NCBI GenBank assembly: GCA_003996215.1
Contig: QJPP01001741.1
Span: 372,001-436,000 of the forward strand
Length of the DNA stretch: 64,000 nt
Direction of reading: 5' to 3'
Origin: Jaltomata sinuosa
Lineage: Eukaryota > Streptophyta > Magnoliopsida > Solanales > Solanaceae
Shown: one piece after another, positions 11,732 through 25,450 of the stretch
Position numbering within the stretch: the first letter of the stretch is position 1
Layout of the letters: each line of letters begins with the position of its first letter
Made by a program: the position numbers and the translations under genes
Notes under the pieces: model-generated
Database searches by the model: none
The model's input: only the letters and a program-made list of their open reading frames with translations
Told to the model about the DNA's origin: nothing

Positions 11732-14482
11732 TATAATGACATGTTCAGTCATTATTAAAAGATACCTCGTTATGGGCTATGGGAGCTTTTGAAATATGAT
11801 TTTGAATTTATAGGGGATGACACAATAAAAAATTTCAGAATTTGAAACTTTGGGTCAGGCTGATGTCATCTCGCTATAGCAGGAATTTTCTTGCTATAGC
11901 GCCATCATAGTAGCAGCTGGCAGATTGCTATAGCGGAACGAAGGGACTAGTAACCCAGAATGGGTTTTATAATTTTATTTTCTCCTTTTCAGTTGAAAAA
12001 AGGACGAGGCTGCTCTAAAAAACCTCCTACATCACCTAATGGTCTGGGAGCAATGAAGAGGAGGGATTTTCACGTGAATAGGGTAAAACCCATGGATTCT
12101 ATGCTAACTTCACACCAAGATTTGACTTCACAGAGCCAAAGTTCGCGTTTAGACTTCTGTAGTAGTTGTTTGGTATCCAGGTAGGCTAGGTTTAACTGAG
12201 TAGTTTAGACCCAGGTTGAAAAAGCATGACATGATATAGATTAATAGAAGATTGCATGCTTAGACTTTTGGACACGATGTTTGGATGGATAAAACATATG
12301 AAACCTTGTTGTTTAAAGTAGAAAATTATTGGTATGAGTGATGTTAAATTTATACTTTCTTTGTTTATGTTACGCTATTTTTGTTAATCCTCAGATATCG
12401 GATTATGGGTGAGGTCAAAACTAGTACTGACTAAGTGTAAGGGTTGTTAGGTAATAGCAGAATCATTGGTTTAGTATAAATGAAGGGGGATAGGGTTAGT
12501 AAAAGGGTATTGTGTATGTTGAAGTAAGGATTAGACTTTATATGGATGAATATGCACTCCTAAATAACCGTAGAATCTAAGGTGTATGATTTAATGTGCT
12601 TAATTGAATAACTCGAGGGTTAGTCTTCGGAAAGGCCATCAAGGCTAGGATAATGAATCATATCTATCTGTGATTAGTATGTTAGGAGTTTATCGTTGTT
12701 ACATACATAAGGGAAATAAACGTTAAATAATATCCTAAAAACTTAATCACATATCATGAGGTTATAAAAAAGGCTTATTGACTTTACAGGAGGGAATGCT
12801 TATTCTCACTGAATTTGTATTATTATGATATTTGTTATTATTATGGGATGTACTAGTAATTGGACATCTTTATGGGATTTGTTGATATTATACATTGGTT
12901 GGCTTGGGTACCACGCCGGTACAGTAACTGTGATTTATTGGTTGGCTTGAGTACCACACGGGTATAGTACATAGACAAGAGCTCATCCCCTGCAGGTCAT
13001 AACTAGAGGTGACCATTAGACCCTTAGCATGTGTGTAAAAGCTTAGTTTATATTCATGTATGTTGGTTCCTTATGTGAACAAGGCTTATCTGTTTAGTTG
13101 ATATTCATATCTTTTGGTTCCTTTTGTGAACTAGGCTTATCTGTTTAGTTGATATCCATATATATTAGTTCCTTGTGTAAACTGGGCTTACCTGTTAGTT
13201 GATAATCATATATGTGGGTTCCTTGAATGAACCAAGCTTATCTATTTAGTTGAGATTCATATATGTTAGTTCCTTGTGTGAACCAGGCTTATCGATTTAG
13301 TTGATATTCATATCTGTTGGTTTTTTGTGTGAACAGGGCTTATCTGTTTAGTTGATATCCATATCTATTGGTTCTTTGTGTGAATCGGGCTTACCTGTTA
13401 GTTGATATTCATATATGTTGGTTTCTAGTGTGAATCAGGCTTATATGTTTAGTTGATATTCATATATATTAGTTTCTTTTGTGGAACAAGCTTATCTATT
13501 TGGTTGATATTCATATCTGTTGGTTACTTGTGTGAACTAGGTTATCTGATTACTTACAAAAGTTGTGTTCTTAGGTATTCTTAGGAGGTCCGATCAGTTG
13601 CACAATAAGGCATGGCTTCACGGTGGCATTACTAGTGTAGTGGGGGTAAAGTGTAAGTTATGATTGTGGATTCATGGGTGTTGACTTAGCTAAGGACTAG
13701 TGGTCAGGATTGTTGACTTAGGATCTTAAATGAGAGTGATAAGTCGGCTGACGGTGATGTCTGGGCTAGTTGGTAATAGGACTAACAAATGTGAGGTATC
13801 ACCCTTAATTGTCAAGATGGGTAGACTTGGAGAGTCTAAGGTTCTTAGGGTGTCAAGGTATGACTGGGTTAAGGGAGTTGGCATGTTCTATAATGCCTGA
13901 GTTGGCAGAGGTCAAGGTAAGGAAGCTTGGGGGTTGAGTGTATAGAACTCACAGGTAGCATGTCTAGGTAGTAAGGAGTTGTTTGATAAAATACCTCTGA
14001 CTGTATAACTCTCAAGTTTTATGCGTTCTTTTTGGATATTTATAAGATATTATGTGATGGATTTGGATCGATCGATGATGTCTACCAGTACGTGTTGTTT
14101 GTATTGATACTACTCTTGCTACACCTTTTTTGGGTATAGTTTAGTTGCAGGATCAGTTGATGTTTCTCAGCTTACAAGGATGGAAATCTCCAGCAACTTC
14201 TACTCATCTCTTCTTATGGTGGGAGTTGTGTCTTATGTCTTTTACACTTCTCTTAGAAGCAATTGTACCTCTTTAGACTAGTTCCTAGGGAAGGGTTCCC
14301 ATTATATTTTTAAAAAGGGTTTCATTGTATTCAAAGATCTTAGACTGGTTGTATTTTTATAAAGGTAAATTTTATGTTTTCTTTTGACTTCCGCATACCT
14401 ATTTTTAATTAGGTGGTAAGGGTTATCTTACCTAGGTGAATTAAAGTAGGTGCCCACATAATCCAGTAGTTGGGTCATGACA
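11732..14482 (+). repeat. 3' LTR of element B1
   Basis: Starts TATAATGACATG (G to A at the second base relative to TGTAATGACATG) and ends GGGTCATGACA; 2751 bp. It carries the same internal order as the 5' LTR: CTATAGCG palindromes at about 11870-11935, GGTACCACGCC repeats at about 12900-12970 and about ten 51-bp minisatellite units at about 13041-13555. The base after its end resumes the B3 LTR. Confidence 0.85.
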
Positions 14483-16535
14483 CTCGAGTGGACCAAGTAC
14501 TAGGGTGGGTACCTATAGTCAAAATACATGTTTAAGGGAAGAAATTGTTAAATGGCATCCTAAGGGTTAATCATATATAATGAGGTTATAAAAAGGCTTA
14601 TTGATTGTACAAGTATGATTGCTTATTCTCATTGCGGTTGTGATTGTTGTGATATATGTTATTATTATGGGATGTACCGGTACTTGGACATCTTCACAGG
14701 ATTGGTTGATGTTATTCATTGGTTAGCTTCTGTATAACACTGATACAGTATCTATGATGCATTGGTTGGCTCAGGTACCATGCAAGGTATAGTATCAATG
14801 ATTTATTGGTTGGATCAGCTACCATGTTGGTACAGTATCTATGATACATTAGTTGGCTCTGGTACCATGCCAAACAATACATAGGCAAGAACTTGTCCCC
14901 TGCAAGTCATGAGTAGTGGGCGACCATAAATCCCTTAGCATATGTGTATAGGTTTACTTGATATTCATATATGTTGGTTCCTTGTGTGAACTGAGATTAT
15001 CTGCTTACTTGATATTTATATGTATTGGTTCCTTATATGAACCTGAATCAGGCTTATTTGTTTACTTGATATTCCTATATGTTGGTTCCTTGTGTGAACT
15101 GGGCTAATCTCTTTGCTTGATATTCATATATGTTGGTTCCTTGGGTGAACCAGGCTTATCTATTTACTTGATATTCATATATGTTGGTTCCTTATGTAAA
15201 CCTGGCTTATCTGCTTACTTGATATTCATATATGTTGGTTCCTTGTGTAAATAGGGCTTATCTGTTTACTTGATATTCATATATGTTGGTTTCTTGTGTG
15301 AACTGGGCTTATTTGTTTACTTGATATTCCTATATATTAGTTCCTTGTGTGAACCAAACATATCTATTTACTTTATATTTATATATGTTGGTTCCTTGTG
15401 TGAACCGGGCTTATCTGATTACTTGATATTTATATATATTGATTCCTTGTTTGAACCGGGATTAGTTGTTGCTTGATATTCACATATGTTGGTTCTTAGT
15501 GTGAACCGAGCTTGACTATTTACCTGACTATGTTCTTATCTTCTAAGTGTGGGTTCATTATGTACATTGGGATGCCTATAAGTTACCATGGTTTTTGTCT
15601 TAGGGATCCTTGGGAGTTCCAGGTCAAGTGCACAATGTGACTTCCTTCCATGTTATCCATTACTAGTATGGTTGGTATGAGTTGTAAGTTATTATGTGGA
15701 GTCATGGTTGTTGACTTGGAATACTAATTGATAGTCAGGATTATTGACTTAGGTTCTTGTGGGAATGGTATGTCGACTAGATATGATGTCTGGGCTAGTT
15801 TGGTAGCAAGACTAACGAGGGTGAGGTGTTCTCTTTTTGGAAATATTTGGCTAATAGACTTGGGTGAGTCTGAAAATGGTAGGTTGTTAAGGTATGACAA
15901 CTTATTTCTGTATTGTTGGAATTGGCGAGAGGTCGAGGGTGGGGAAGTTTGGGGGTTGAGCACCTAGAAAGCAGGTAATTAGTGGAAGAGTTCGAGCATG
16001 ATAATAAAAAACATTTTCTCTTTAATGTTAAGGTTGGTAGTAGGCCAAGGTATTAAGGAATAGTTAAATAAAGGACCTCTGGCTCTATAACCCTCTAGTT
16101 ACATATTTTCCCTTGGATATTGATGCAATGTTATGTGATTTGATTCAGGTCGACTGATGATGCTTACCATTATGTGTTATTTGTACTAATACTACTCTTG
16201 CTATATCCTTTTTTGGTATAGTCTGGTTGCAGGATTCGGTAGATGTTTCTAACTTGATGCGGTAAAGATCTCCAGTAGCTTCTGTTATTCTTTCCTACAG
16301 TAAAAGTTGTGTCTTGATTTTGTACTCCCTCATAGTAGCTCTTTGACCTGTTTAGACTAGTTCCTTGGGGAAGGTTTTAGTTGTATTCAAATATTTTTGA
16401 ACTGATTGTAATTTTTATAAAGTATTATTATGGTTATATTGATTTTCGCATGACCTTTGAAATGGTGGTAAAGGTTCTCCTATCTAGGTGGATTAGAGTA
16501 GGTGCCTGCGCGATCTGACTAGTTGAGTCGTGACA
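14483..16535 (+). repeat. B3 5' LTR, right-hand part, continued after B1
   Basis: CTCGAGTGGACCAAG at its start matches CTCGACTTGACCAAG at 29040 in the uninterrupted sister LTR, so this is the remainder of an LTR split by B1. It contains GGTACCATGCC-type repeats (about 14720-14880), about eleven 51-bp minisatellite units of the TTTACTTGATATTCATATATG variant (14952-15530), and ends GAGTCGTGACA. Its left part lies upstream of element A, outside the window. Confidence 0.8.
14952..15530 (+). repeat. 51-bp minisatellite in B3 5' LTR
   Basis: About eleven units, variant core TTTACTTGATATTCATATATG. The same variant occurs in the B3 3' LTR (29510-29881) and not in B1, so units are more alike within an element than between elements. 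Confidence 0.8.
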
Positions 16536-18393
16536 ATTTCGTATCAAATTCTAGGTTACCAGTATCCCAGTATAAGATAAAATATCAAATAGAGTCCTAC
16601 GAAATGGTGTGTTGACGTCCACATCTAATCTTCGGGAAGCTAGGAGGCATTCTAGGAAATTATTTCACATCCTTCTTTCCTTCGTGCGGTCTATTGCTTG
16701 CTTGTATGAGTTGAGTCTAATTAGTATCTCCAGATTCCAATTAGTATCTCAACGAGGTGAGTGAATGCCATTGACTCTAGCTAAAATGACACAAGCAAGA
16801 GAAATTGGAACTGAGAAGGTTCCAATTGGTATCTGTCCATAGAGGTTATGTAAATGCATGGATAATTGGCTAACGGTTATCCATGAGGTGAATAAAGGAT
16901 AATAAAAAGGGTTTGTTCAGTGATAAAACTTGAGATTGGTGCTTATGTGTATTTGTATTGCTTGAATGACTGCGAATATGTGAATTGTGATTGTTTGAAT
17001 TACAATGGAATACGTGGTTAATGAGAAATTATAACTTGGTTATATGTTGGTGGTTAAAGGAATTACTTGCGATGTGCTTTAACTAGAAACTATGTGCTAA
17101 TTGTTATGCATGAACTTATCATGAATAAAATGATAAGGAGATAAAACTGGCTTACAACTGTGGGAAAACTCCAGTTTTAAGACAGTCTGGATTTTGTTAA
17201 GGACCATGGAAAAAAGGGCTATTATTGTATAATAGTGGAAATTTGTTGTTATGAAAAGTTTCTTTGTGTGATTCATAACTGGTTTAAAATAATGTGATGC
17301 TCAGTTCTTATTTTTGCATGGCTGAGTTCGGTCTTAGAATTATGTTAAAGGCTATAATGTGATTTCATGTGTTAATGTTGAAAACAAGGAGGGGAATGAG
17401 GGAAATTTGCAGGAAATGATAAATTTTTGGGCTATTACTGTTAGGGGTCACCATAACGGCGTGCAAGCCGCTATATCAGGATGGGCGGGGAAGATTCCTT
17501 GCCCTATTTTCCCCTTCTTTGCTTTTCATTCCCTGTTTGATTTAAATAGTCAGTTTGAGATTTGAGCTACTACATGAATTATACAAATTTCCTATAGAAG
17601 TGTAAAAGCAAGCATTCAATATAAGGATCAATAAAAATTAGCATCCATGTGTGATAAAAGGAAAGGCTGGATATGGTAGCCCTTGGCATGAAGGTTAATT
17701 ATTTGATGTGGGTGATGTTGTTTGTTTGAGATAACATATATATTTGAACATCAGACCTTATTTTACTCGGTGGTTTTTATTATTGATTGAGTAACTACTT
17801 ATATTGTGATGATAATGTGTAATTGATGAGAAAATCGTGAGATTATGGTGGAACCAAGTTCTCGGGTATTTGTGAAATTATGGTTTCCTATTGGTGGAAA
17901 TAGTCACTAATGTATTATTTAACAAATGACCTGTAATTGGCTGATTATTATTTGACATTGCTCATAGGCTTATTTTATGAGAATGATTATTAGCTAATAG
18001 TATCTCTTGAAATGGGTATAATTGAATTGTTGAGGTTTTTGAAATAAGTTAGCTTGATTATGATTGATGATCCTTAGTTGTAGGGTCGGTTGAGGGAGTG
18101 GGATTATTAGATATATTCTTGAATATTCATCTCCATTTTGTTGCTCATGTTAATACTTGGTGGTTATTACTCCTTGAATGGTGGTGATGTATTCGTTATA
18201 GCATTGGTTAGGGTGTAAGTGCCCGGGTAGAGTTTTCCCTAGGATAAGAGTTGACAAAATCTCTGGCTAGGGTGGGTTCCAATGAAAATTCTATGTTGTC
18301 TGGTTTAGAGATATTTGGTGTCTTGAGGGGTAGTGTTTAGTAAAATTAAGGTGATATCAAGATATGTGAGGGACATAGTATTCCATAGAAACT
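16536..18393 (+). mobile_element. B3 interior, left segment, with decayed primer site
   Basis: Directly after the LTR end, GTATCAAATTCTAGG at about 16541-16555 is a mutated form of the Met-type primer site. Up to about 17665 the sequence is collinear with the B1 interior. From there to 18393 it differs: it lacks the antisense gene and shows no coding motif. The segment is interrupted at 18393 by element C and resumes at 27482. Confidence 0.7.
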
Positions 18394-20416
18394 TGTAACA
18401 CCCTGTAATCCAAACCAACTATCGAACTCTGAACCCAGCAAATTTTCTCCATTTTTTGCAACTACAGGTCATCACAGGCAGTGCCACGGGCATTGTAGCT
18501 CAGATGGCCCATGGGAACCCACCGACAGGATCTCCCAGTAGTTCTTTTTCCATCAACTCAGATTCCCCGATAGGCTAGGCCACGGGCGTCATGGGTATGA
18601 TGACCCATGGGTGCAAGTCATCGAATTAATCAAGGGATTATTTCCCTTATCCGCCCTCCCTCAACGAGCAACCCCATAGGCATAGCAGTCGTAATGGGCT
18701 GTGGGAGCTTGTCGTCAGAATCATCCAGCAGACCCAGACCCCAAGTACCCTTATCTGACGCCCTAGCCGATGGGCCATCGTGGGCATAACGCCCGTCGGG
18801 CAGCCCATTTCCTGTGCTTTCTGAACTTAAGTCAGGAGTAAATTGGTCTTTTTCCCTATTCATTAATTCCTAAGTGAGTTTGTTTTGACCACTTTTAGTA
18901 GGGTTCCCATCCCATTTAGCCTAAGGCTCTCATTATCCCTCTTTCATCTACTAAATTGGGAAAATAACTCCTCCAAGCTCCAACTCTCAAGCTCCAAGTT
19001 CAAGCCTCCTTTTCTTTTCAGTTCCAGTTGGGTTAGCTTCAACCAAGGTATGTGGATATTAAATAAGGGATTCCTTTCACCCTTATGTCCAAAACCCTCA
19101 AATTTTACTTTGATTTATGAATTCATGAAATTAGGGTTTATGTCTAAATTAGAGAAAAGTCATGGGTTTTGTTTTAAAGCTTCAATTCATGACTTCACAT
19201 TCATTACCCATGTTTTAATTATGATTCCTTGCATAGTTTCAAAATCCCATATGTTAAGTATGAATTCTAGAAAGATTCCTTTAAATTGCATGATTTTAAG
19301 TATAAATTTGGCATGTTTAAATAACATGGTCTCTTGATTATGAAAGTGCATGCATAGTTCCTCAGGTTATGATTTTAGAAGAGAAGGGGTATCTTGAATT
19401 ATGAGCATGCACAGTTTTAAGACTTGTGATATGAATTTTCATGAAATCAGATATGTCTCTACGCTTTATGAATAGATTTGACATTATATATGTCATTAGT
19501 TATGATCAGTTCTGCATCCAGATATGCATCAATATTATATGAGCTATACATATTATTTTGGGAGTAGTATTTAGCACCAAATTGGATGGGGTGAGAGAAC
19601 CCTTACTCCAAGAACTACGTGCCCCCATAGGTTCTAAGCCCCCTCAGTTGGGCATCAGATTTAGTAATCATGCCACAGTCATGCCTTTATACCCTTGCAA
19701 GGTATATTGGGTCCTTTCGATGGGGCATATACATCGAATTCCATATAGCTCACATGGTCTATGTCGGTTAGAGAACCTCCCACAGAAATAGTATCAGGTT
19801 TTAAAATGCATTGATTCTTTACCTTCAGACTTCAGAACTATTATGATTACTATGTTATTTTTTATATCTTGGTTTGGCATCATATTGAGTCTCTTGCATT
19901 TCTGTTTTACACTCATAGCATGATTTCAGCTTTACAAGTTTATTTAGTATGCTTATCTCAGATTTCTGTTTATCTCATATATTCAGTACATCCTATAGTA
20001 CTGAAGCATTTTGCACTGCATCCTTTTATGATGCAGATTCATAAACCTTCCCTCAGACTTGTGGCTAGACTACGCTAGACATTCAGCTGATTATTGGTGA
20101 GTCCTCATTATTCGAGGACCAGAGTTAGAGCGTCCATCTTTATGCTTTTATTTCAGATTCTGAGTTAGCTAGGGTCTTGTCCTAGCAACTCTTTATCACA
20201 GTTAGAGGCTTTTCAGGCATAGACAGTATTCGAGTCTTCTTTTGGATTTGTATTCCTATTTGACTTGATTATCTATACATTTGACTTCAGATCTTCCTAT
20301 TATGTTTCCACTTATCTATTGATTTATTTGAGTTATGCTATGACCAAGGGTTATCTTGGGGCACTTGTGGTCCCAGGTCTCATGTTACGTCAAGGGGGTA
20401 GCCTCGGGTCATGACA
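18394..20416 (+). repeat. 5' LTR of element C
   Basis: 2023 bp, TGTAACACCCTGTAATCC to CGGGTCATGACA. The U3 part (about 18475-18800) is GC-rich and full of CCATGGG/CCCATGG palindromic words such as ACCCATGGGT. Near the end is the string GGTTATCTTGGGGCACTTGTGG, also found in the LTRs of A and D. Confidence 0.9.
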
Positions 20417-20420
20417 AACT

Positions 20421-20438
20421 TGGTATCAGAGCCTCAGG
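20421..20438 (+). other. Primer binding site of element C
   Basis: TGGTATCAGAGCCTCAGG follows the LTR by four bases. The first 13 bases are the perfect plant initiator tRNA-Met complement. Confidence 0.85.
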
Positions 20439-20625
20439 TTCAAGAGTCCTAGGATGTTTGAAAGTCGCATCGAGAAGAGTCTCTTTCATGTGTGTGAAGC
20501 ATGCCACACTTATAGGATGGAAGCTATGAGATTTCTCAAAAAAACTTCACTTCTTTCATGATCATATCGTGCGATAGAGTTTAACTCTAATATTCCTCTA
20601 ATCTTTTCCTTGTACATTTCAGATT

Positions 20626-21790
20626 ATGCCTCGACATGTTATGACTCATCAATCCGCTCAAAATGTTGATCCTTCAGTTCCATCCCCCGAGGTCATGAAT
20701 GAGGAGTTCAGGAATGCCATCCATATTCTAAACCAGACCATGGCCGCTCAGCCCAACCAGCTGGCTCTTATCCCCATCCACCCTCAAGATGGGGTAGCGT
20801 CCCGAGTTCGTGATTTTATCCGTATGAACCCACCTGAGTTCTAGGTTTGAAAGTGAGTGAGGATCCACTAAAATTTATCAATTAAGTGAAGAAAATCTTT
20901 GATGTGATGCAAGTGGCTGGCGTTGATAGTTTTGAGTTGGCATCCTATCAACTCAAGGATGTAGCTCATATCTGGTTCACATAATGGAAGAAATATAGGG
21001 CTAGGGACGTGGTCCCTATGACTTGGTAGTGTTTTGAGAGAGCTTTCCTTGACCAGTTTTTCTCGAGGGAGTTATGGCAAGCAAAGGCTGAGGAGTTTAT
21101 GAACTTGAGGCAGGGATCTATGATTGTTTAGGAGTATGGACTGAGGTTCACTCAGCTCTCCAGGTATGCTCCTGCTATGGTGGCTGACCCATAGGATTAG
21201 ATGAGCAAGTATATCTATGGGGTCTCGGATTTGGTAAAAAACTAGTGTAGATCTACTATGATGTTGAGTAACATGAGTATCTCCAGACATATGACCCATG
21301 CTCACCAGATTGAGGGAGAAAAACTTAGGGAGATGGCTAAGGAGAACAAAAAATTCAGATCTGAGGGTTCAGGATTTAGCCATCAGAGATCCGGAGGCAG
21401 ACATCGATCTTTCTTTCAGAAGAGGTCATCAGAACCTGTGCATTCTACCGCTAGTGCTCCTTCTCAGGCCTCCAGGCCTTGTCATGATCAGTTTGGTAGA
21501 GGTGCGGGCTCTTATTCACAAGGGAGTGGTGCAATGGGGCCTTCCTACCCTTTTTGCACCAAATATGGAAAGAATCATCCTAATGAGTGTCTAGCTGGTA
21601 GAGAGGGTTGTTATGGATGTGGTCAGGTTGGTCACAAGATTTGAGGTTGCCCTTCAGCTAAGAAGGGACAGGGTGGTATCAGGACTCAGTCTGCCCTAGC
21701 AGCTCTAGGAGGTCGACCAGCCCAGTAGGACACTGCTTCTAGTTCTGGTAGTCAGCGCTAGAACTGCCTTTATGCCATGTCCTCTTTATA
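20626..21790 (+). pseudogene. gag of element C, broken
   Basis: Structural capsid/nucleocapsid polyprotein in intact relatives. The start ATG at 20626 gives MPRHVMTHQSAQN, and the first frame ends at a stop near 20842 just after MNPPEF. Capsid similarity continues in other frames (about 20870-21240), with stops. From about 21258 the frame reads through a basic, Ser/Arg-rich stretch to a zinc knuckle, CYGCGQVGHKI, near 21612-21644. That knuckle lacks its last Cys because a stop (TGA) follows directly. Confidence 0.85.
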
Positions 21791-21799
21791 GGACCAGGA

Positions 21800-24700
21800 G
21801 AGTTCACCGGACATCGTTACTGGTATGTTGAAAGTCTTCTCTCTAGATGTGTATGCTTTGTTGGACCTCGATGCCTCGTTATCTTTTGTGACCCCTGATG
21901 TAGCATGAAAATTCAAAATTTGTCTTGAATTGATTTTAGAACCCTTTTGTGTTTCTACTTCTATTGGTGAGTCAGTCCTAGCCTAAAGAATCTACCAAAA
22001 TTTCCGTATCTCAGTTCTTCATAGAGTCACTTTGACAGATCTAGTAGAGTTGGATATGACTGATTGTGATGTTATTCTTGGTATGGATTGGTTGTATGCT
22101 TGTTATGCCTCAATCGATTGTCGTACTCGAGTTGTCAGTTTAAAGTTTCCAAATGAACCTATCTTAGAGTGGTAGGGTAGTCCCCCATCCTCGAAGGGTC
22201 ATTTTATATCTTATCTTAAGGCTAGAAAGATGATTTCTAAGGGTAATGTTTATCATATAGTTTGGGTTATGGACATAGAGTCTGAAACCCCATCCCTTCA
22301 GTATATTCCTATTGTGAATGAGTTCCCAGAAGTGTTTCCCAAATAGTTTCCCGGAGTCCCTCCCGAGTGAGAGACCGACTTTGGGATAGATCTCCTTCCA
22401 GATATGAATCCTATCTTTACTCCTCCCTATAGAATGGCTCCTATGGAACTTAAGGAGTTAAAGGACCAGTTGAAGGATCTTCTTGACAAGGGTTTCATCA
22501 GGCCTAGCATTTATCCATGAGGTGCCCCAGTTTTGTTTGTGTAGAAGAAGGATGGTTCCCTTAGAATATGTATTAACTACCGTCAGTTGAACAAGGTCAC
22601 AATCAAGAATAAGTATCCCATTCCTAGGATTGATGACTTGTTTTATCAGCTTCAGGGTGCTAGTTTCTTCTCCAAGATCGACCTTAGATCCTGTTATCAT
22701 CAGCTTCGTGTTAGAAAGTGTGATATTCCAAAGATAGCCTTCAGGACTTAGTATGGTCATTATGAATTTGTGGTTATGTCTTTTGGTCTAACGAATGCTC
22801 ATGTATTCTTTATAGATTTGATGAACTGTGTGTTCAAACAGTACTTGGATAAGTTTATGATTGTTTTCATTGATGATATTCTTATCTACTCTCGAAGTGA
22901 GGAGGAGCATGCGGACCATTTGAGAGTTGTGTTGCAAACTCTCAAGGATCGGCAGTTGTTTGCTAAGTTTAGAAAGTATGAGTTTTGAATGCAGTCTATA
23001 TTGTGACTAGAGATGGTATTCGAGTTGATTCTCAAAAGATTGAGGCAGTAAAGAACTGGCCTAGACCCACTTTCCCGTCTGATATTAGGAGCATTCTGGG
23101 TTTGGCTGGTTACTATAGGAGATTTGTGGAGGGGTTTTCTTCCATTGTTGCCCCTCTGACTCGATTGACTCATAAGAAGGTGAAATTTTAGTGGTCGGAT
23201 CTTTGTGAGAAGAACTTTCAGGAATTGAAGACTAGGTTGACCACAGCGCCAGTGTTGACCCTACCCAAGGGTTCGGATGACTTTGTTGTGTATGGTGATG
23301 CTTTTGGAATTGGCTTGGGTTGTTTTTTGATGCAGCATGTTAAGGTGATTGCTTTTGCTTCAAGGAAACTTAAGATCCATGAAAAGAACTACCCTACTCA
23401 TAATCTTGAGTTGGCAGCCGTGGTCTTTGACTTGAAGATTTGGAGACATTACTTGCATGGTATGCATGTGGATGTATTCACCAATCATAAGAGTCTTCAG
23501 TATGTGTTCTCTCAAAAGGAATTGAATTTGTGTCAAAGGAGATGGCTTGAGCTTTTTAAGGATTATGATATGAGTGCGCTTTACCATCCGGGTACGGCCA
23601 ATATTGTGGCGGATGAACTTAGTAGATTGCCCATGGGTAGTGTGTCTTCAGTTGAAGATGGAAAGAAGGAATTGTTTAAGGAGGTTTATAGGCTTGCTCG
23701 GTTGGGAGTTAACCTTATGGACTCGACAGAAGGTAGTGTTATTATTCAGAATGGTTCTGAATCATCTTTGGTAGTTGAAGTTAAGGCAAAGCAAGATAGT
23801 GATCCTATTTTGCTTCAGCTAAAGGGTGCAATCCATCAGCAAAGAGTTGAGATTTTCTCCCAAAGGGGAGATGGTGTGCTTCGTTAGCAGGGTCGATTGT
23901 GTGTGCTAGATATAGATGGATTGAGACAGCAGATTTTGACTGAGGCTCATAGTTCCAGATATTCTATTCACCCTGGTGCCACCAAGATGTATTGTGATCT
24001 ACGGGAAGTCTATTGGTGGAATAGTATGAAAAGGGACATAGCCAGTTTTGTGGCTAAGTGTACTAACTGTCAGCAAGTAAAGGTAGAGCATCAGCGATGG
24101 GGCGGCATGACTCAGGATATTGACCTTCCTACTTGGAAGTGGGAAGCGATCAATATGCACTTCATTATAGGTTTTCCTTGTACTCGAAGGCAACACGATT
24201 TTATTTGGGTGATTGTCGACAGGATGACCAAATCAGCCCACTTCTTGGCTGTCAAGACACTGATTAAGCTGAGGATTATGCTAGACTCTACATCTATGAG
24301 ATAGTTCACTTGCATGGTGTTCCATTTTCCATCATTTCAGATAGAGGTACTCAATTTACATCGCAGTTTTGGAGATCGTTTCAGTGAGGTTATGGTACCC
24401 AGGTGAAGCTTAGCACAACTTTTCACCCACAGACGGATGGCCAGGCAGAGCGTACTATTCAGACTTTGGAGGATATGTTAAGAGCTTGTGTGATTGATTT
24501 CAAGGGTAGTTGGAATGATCACTTACCTTTTATTGAGTTTGCCTTCAACAACAGCTTTCACTCTAGCATCCAGATGGCTCCTTATGAGGCGCTTTATGGT
24601 CGGAGGTATAGATCTCCTATTGGTTGATTTGAGGTAGGTGAGGCAGCTTTGATTGGTCCAGATTCGATTCATGAGACTATGGAGAAGGTTTAGACCATTA

Positions 24701-25210
24701 GAGAGAGGTTGAAGACTGTCCAGAGTCGACAGAACTCATATGCGGATGGGAGGAGAATGGAATTGGAATTTGAAGTTGATGATTGGGTTTTTTTGAAGGT
24801 GTCACCCATGAAGGTTGTGATGAGATTTGGCAAGAAAGGGAAGCTTAGTCCCCGTTTTGTAGGTCCTTATCGGATTCTGAGGAGAGTTGGTAGCGTTGCT
24901 TATGAGTTGGAGTTGCCAACGGATTTAGCAGAGGTTCATCCAGTTTTCCATGTTTCCTTGTTAAAGAAGTGTGTTGGTGATTCGTCCTTGATTATTCCTT
25001 TGGAGAATGTGGGTCTGAAGGATAGTCTCACTTATAAGGAGGTTCCCATAGAGATTCTTGATTGTAAAGTTTGGAGGTTAAGAAACAAAAAAGTCACTTC
25101 GGTAAAGGTCCTTTAGAGGAATCAGCTCGTCGAGGGAGCTACTTGGGAAGCAGAATCATCCATGAAGGCCAAGTATCCTCATCTCTTTCTTTCTGATCCA
25201 GTTTCTGCTT
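21800..25210 (+). pseudogene. pol of element C (protease, RT, RNase H, integrase, chromodomain-like)
   Basis: The protease begins near 21845 with DVYALLDLDASLSFVTP, where the catalytic triad is DAS in a changed context. RT (about 22370-23190) has stops near 22518, 22542 and 22750 but keeps FIDDILIYS, so the catalytic Asp pair survives. RNase H (23225-23640) has GDAFGIGLGCFLM and AVVFDLKIWRHYLHG. Integrase follows, with HPGATKMYCDLREVYWW, CTNCQQVKVEHQ, then a core with DRMTKSAHFLAVK and FHPQTDGQAERTIQTLEDM. The C-terminal part (about 24709-25200) includes VFHVSLLKK and a chromodomain-like GATWEAE. Multiple stops break it. Confidence 0.9.
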
Positions 25211-25450
25211 GAGGTAGCAATTTCCTCATTAGTATGTCTATCCTATACTATTCCATCAGTTCCCCTCATGATCTTAGTATGAATTCATGTTTTATTTTTT
25301 GAAGGTGATTCAGTCATGTTTTAAGTTGCAAACTCAGTTTTTTATGCTTATTCTTCAGTATTCATGTTTTGTTGCTTGGTTGGGCTGTTTCTTTCCAGTT
25401 TTCCTTACTTAGTTTTCATTCAAGGATGAATGACCTCAAGAGGAAGATAT

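Larger units (their letters stand above)
5384..14482 (+). mobile_element. Element B1: LTR retrotransposon without sense genes (LARD-like)
   Basis: Two LTRs of 2690 and 2751 bp flank a 3.66-kb interior with an initiator-Met-type primer site. No gag or pol motif is found in any frame of the plus strand. The only recognisable coding remnant runs antisense (9361-10575). Large retrotransposon derivatives (LARDs) are known non-autonomous elements of this shape. The LTR minisatellite variant (unit with TTTAGTTGATATTCATATCTG) is shared by both LTRs and differs from that of B3, which supports pairing these two LTRs. Confidence 0.8.

Noticed and set aside
14952..15530. CRISPR-like regular array
   Set aside because: The whole 51-bp unit repeats with no unique spacers, it lies in an LTR, and the DNA is plant nuclear.
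15724..15967. Overlapping 79-codon open frames on both strands
   Set aside because: They lie in the B3 LTR, are not shared as open frames with the B1 LTRs, and show no domain.
18607..18863. Open frames on both strands in the C LTR
   Set aside because: They lie in the palindrome-rich U3 region; openness follows from the GC-rich repeats.
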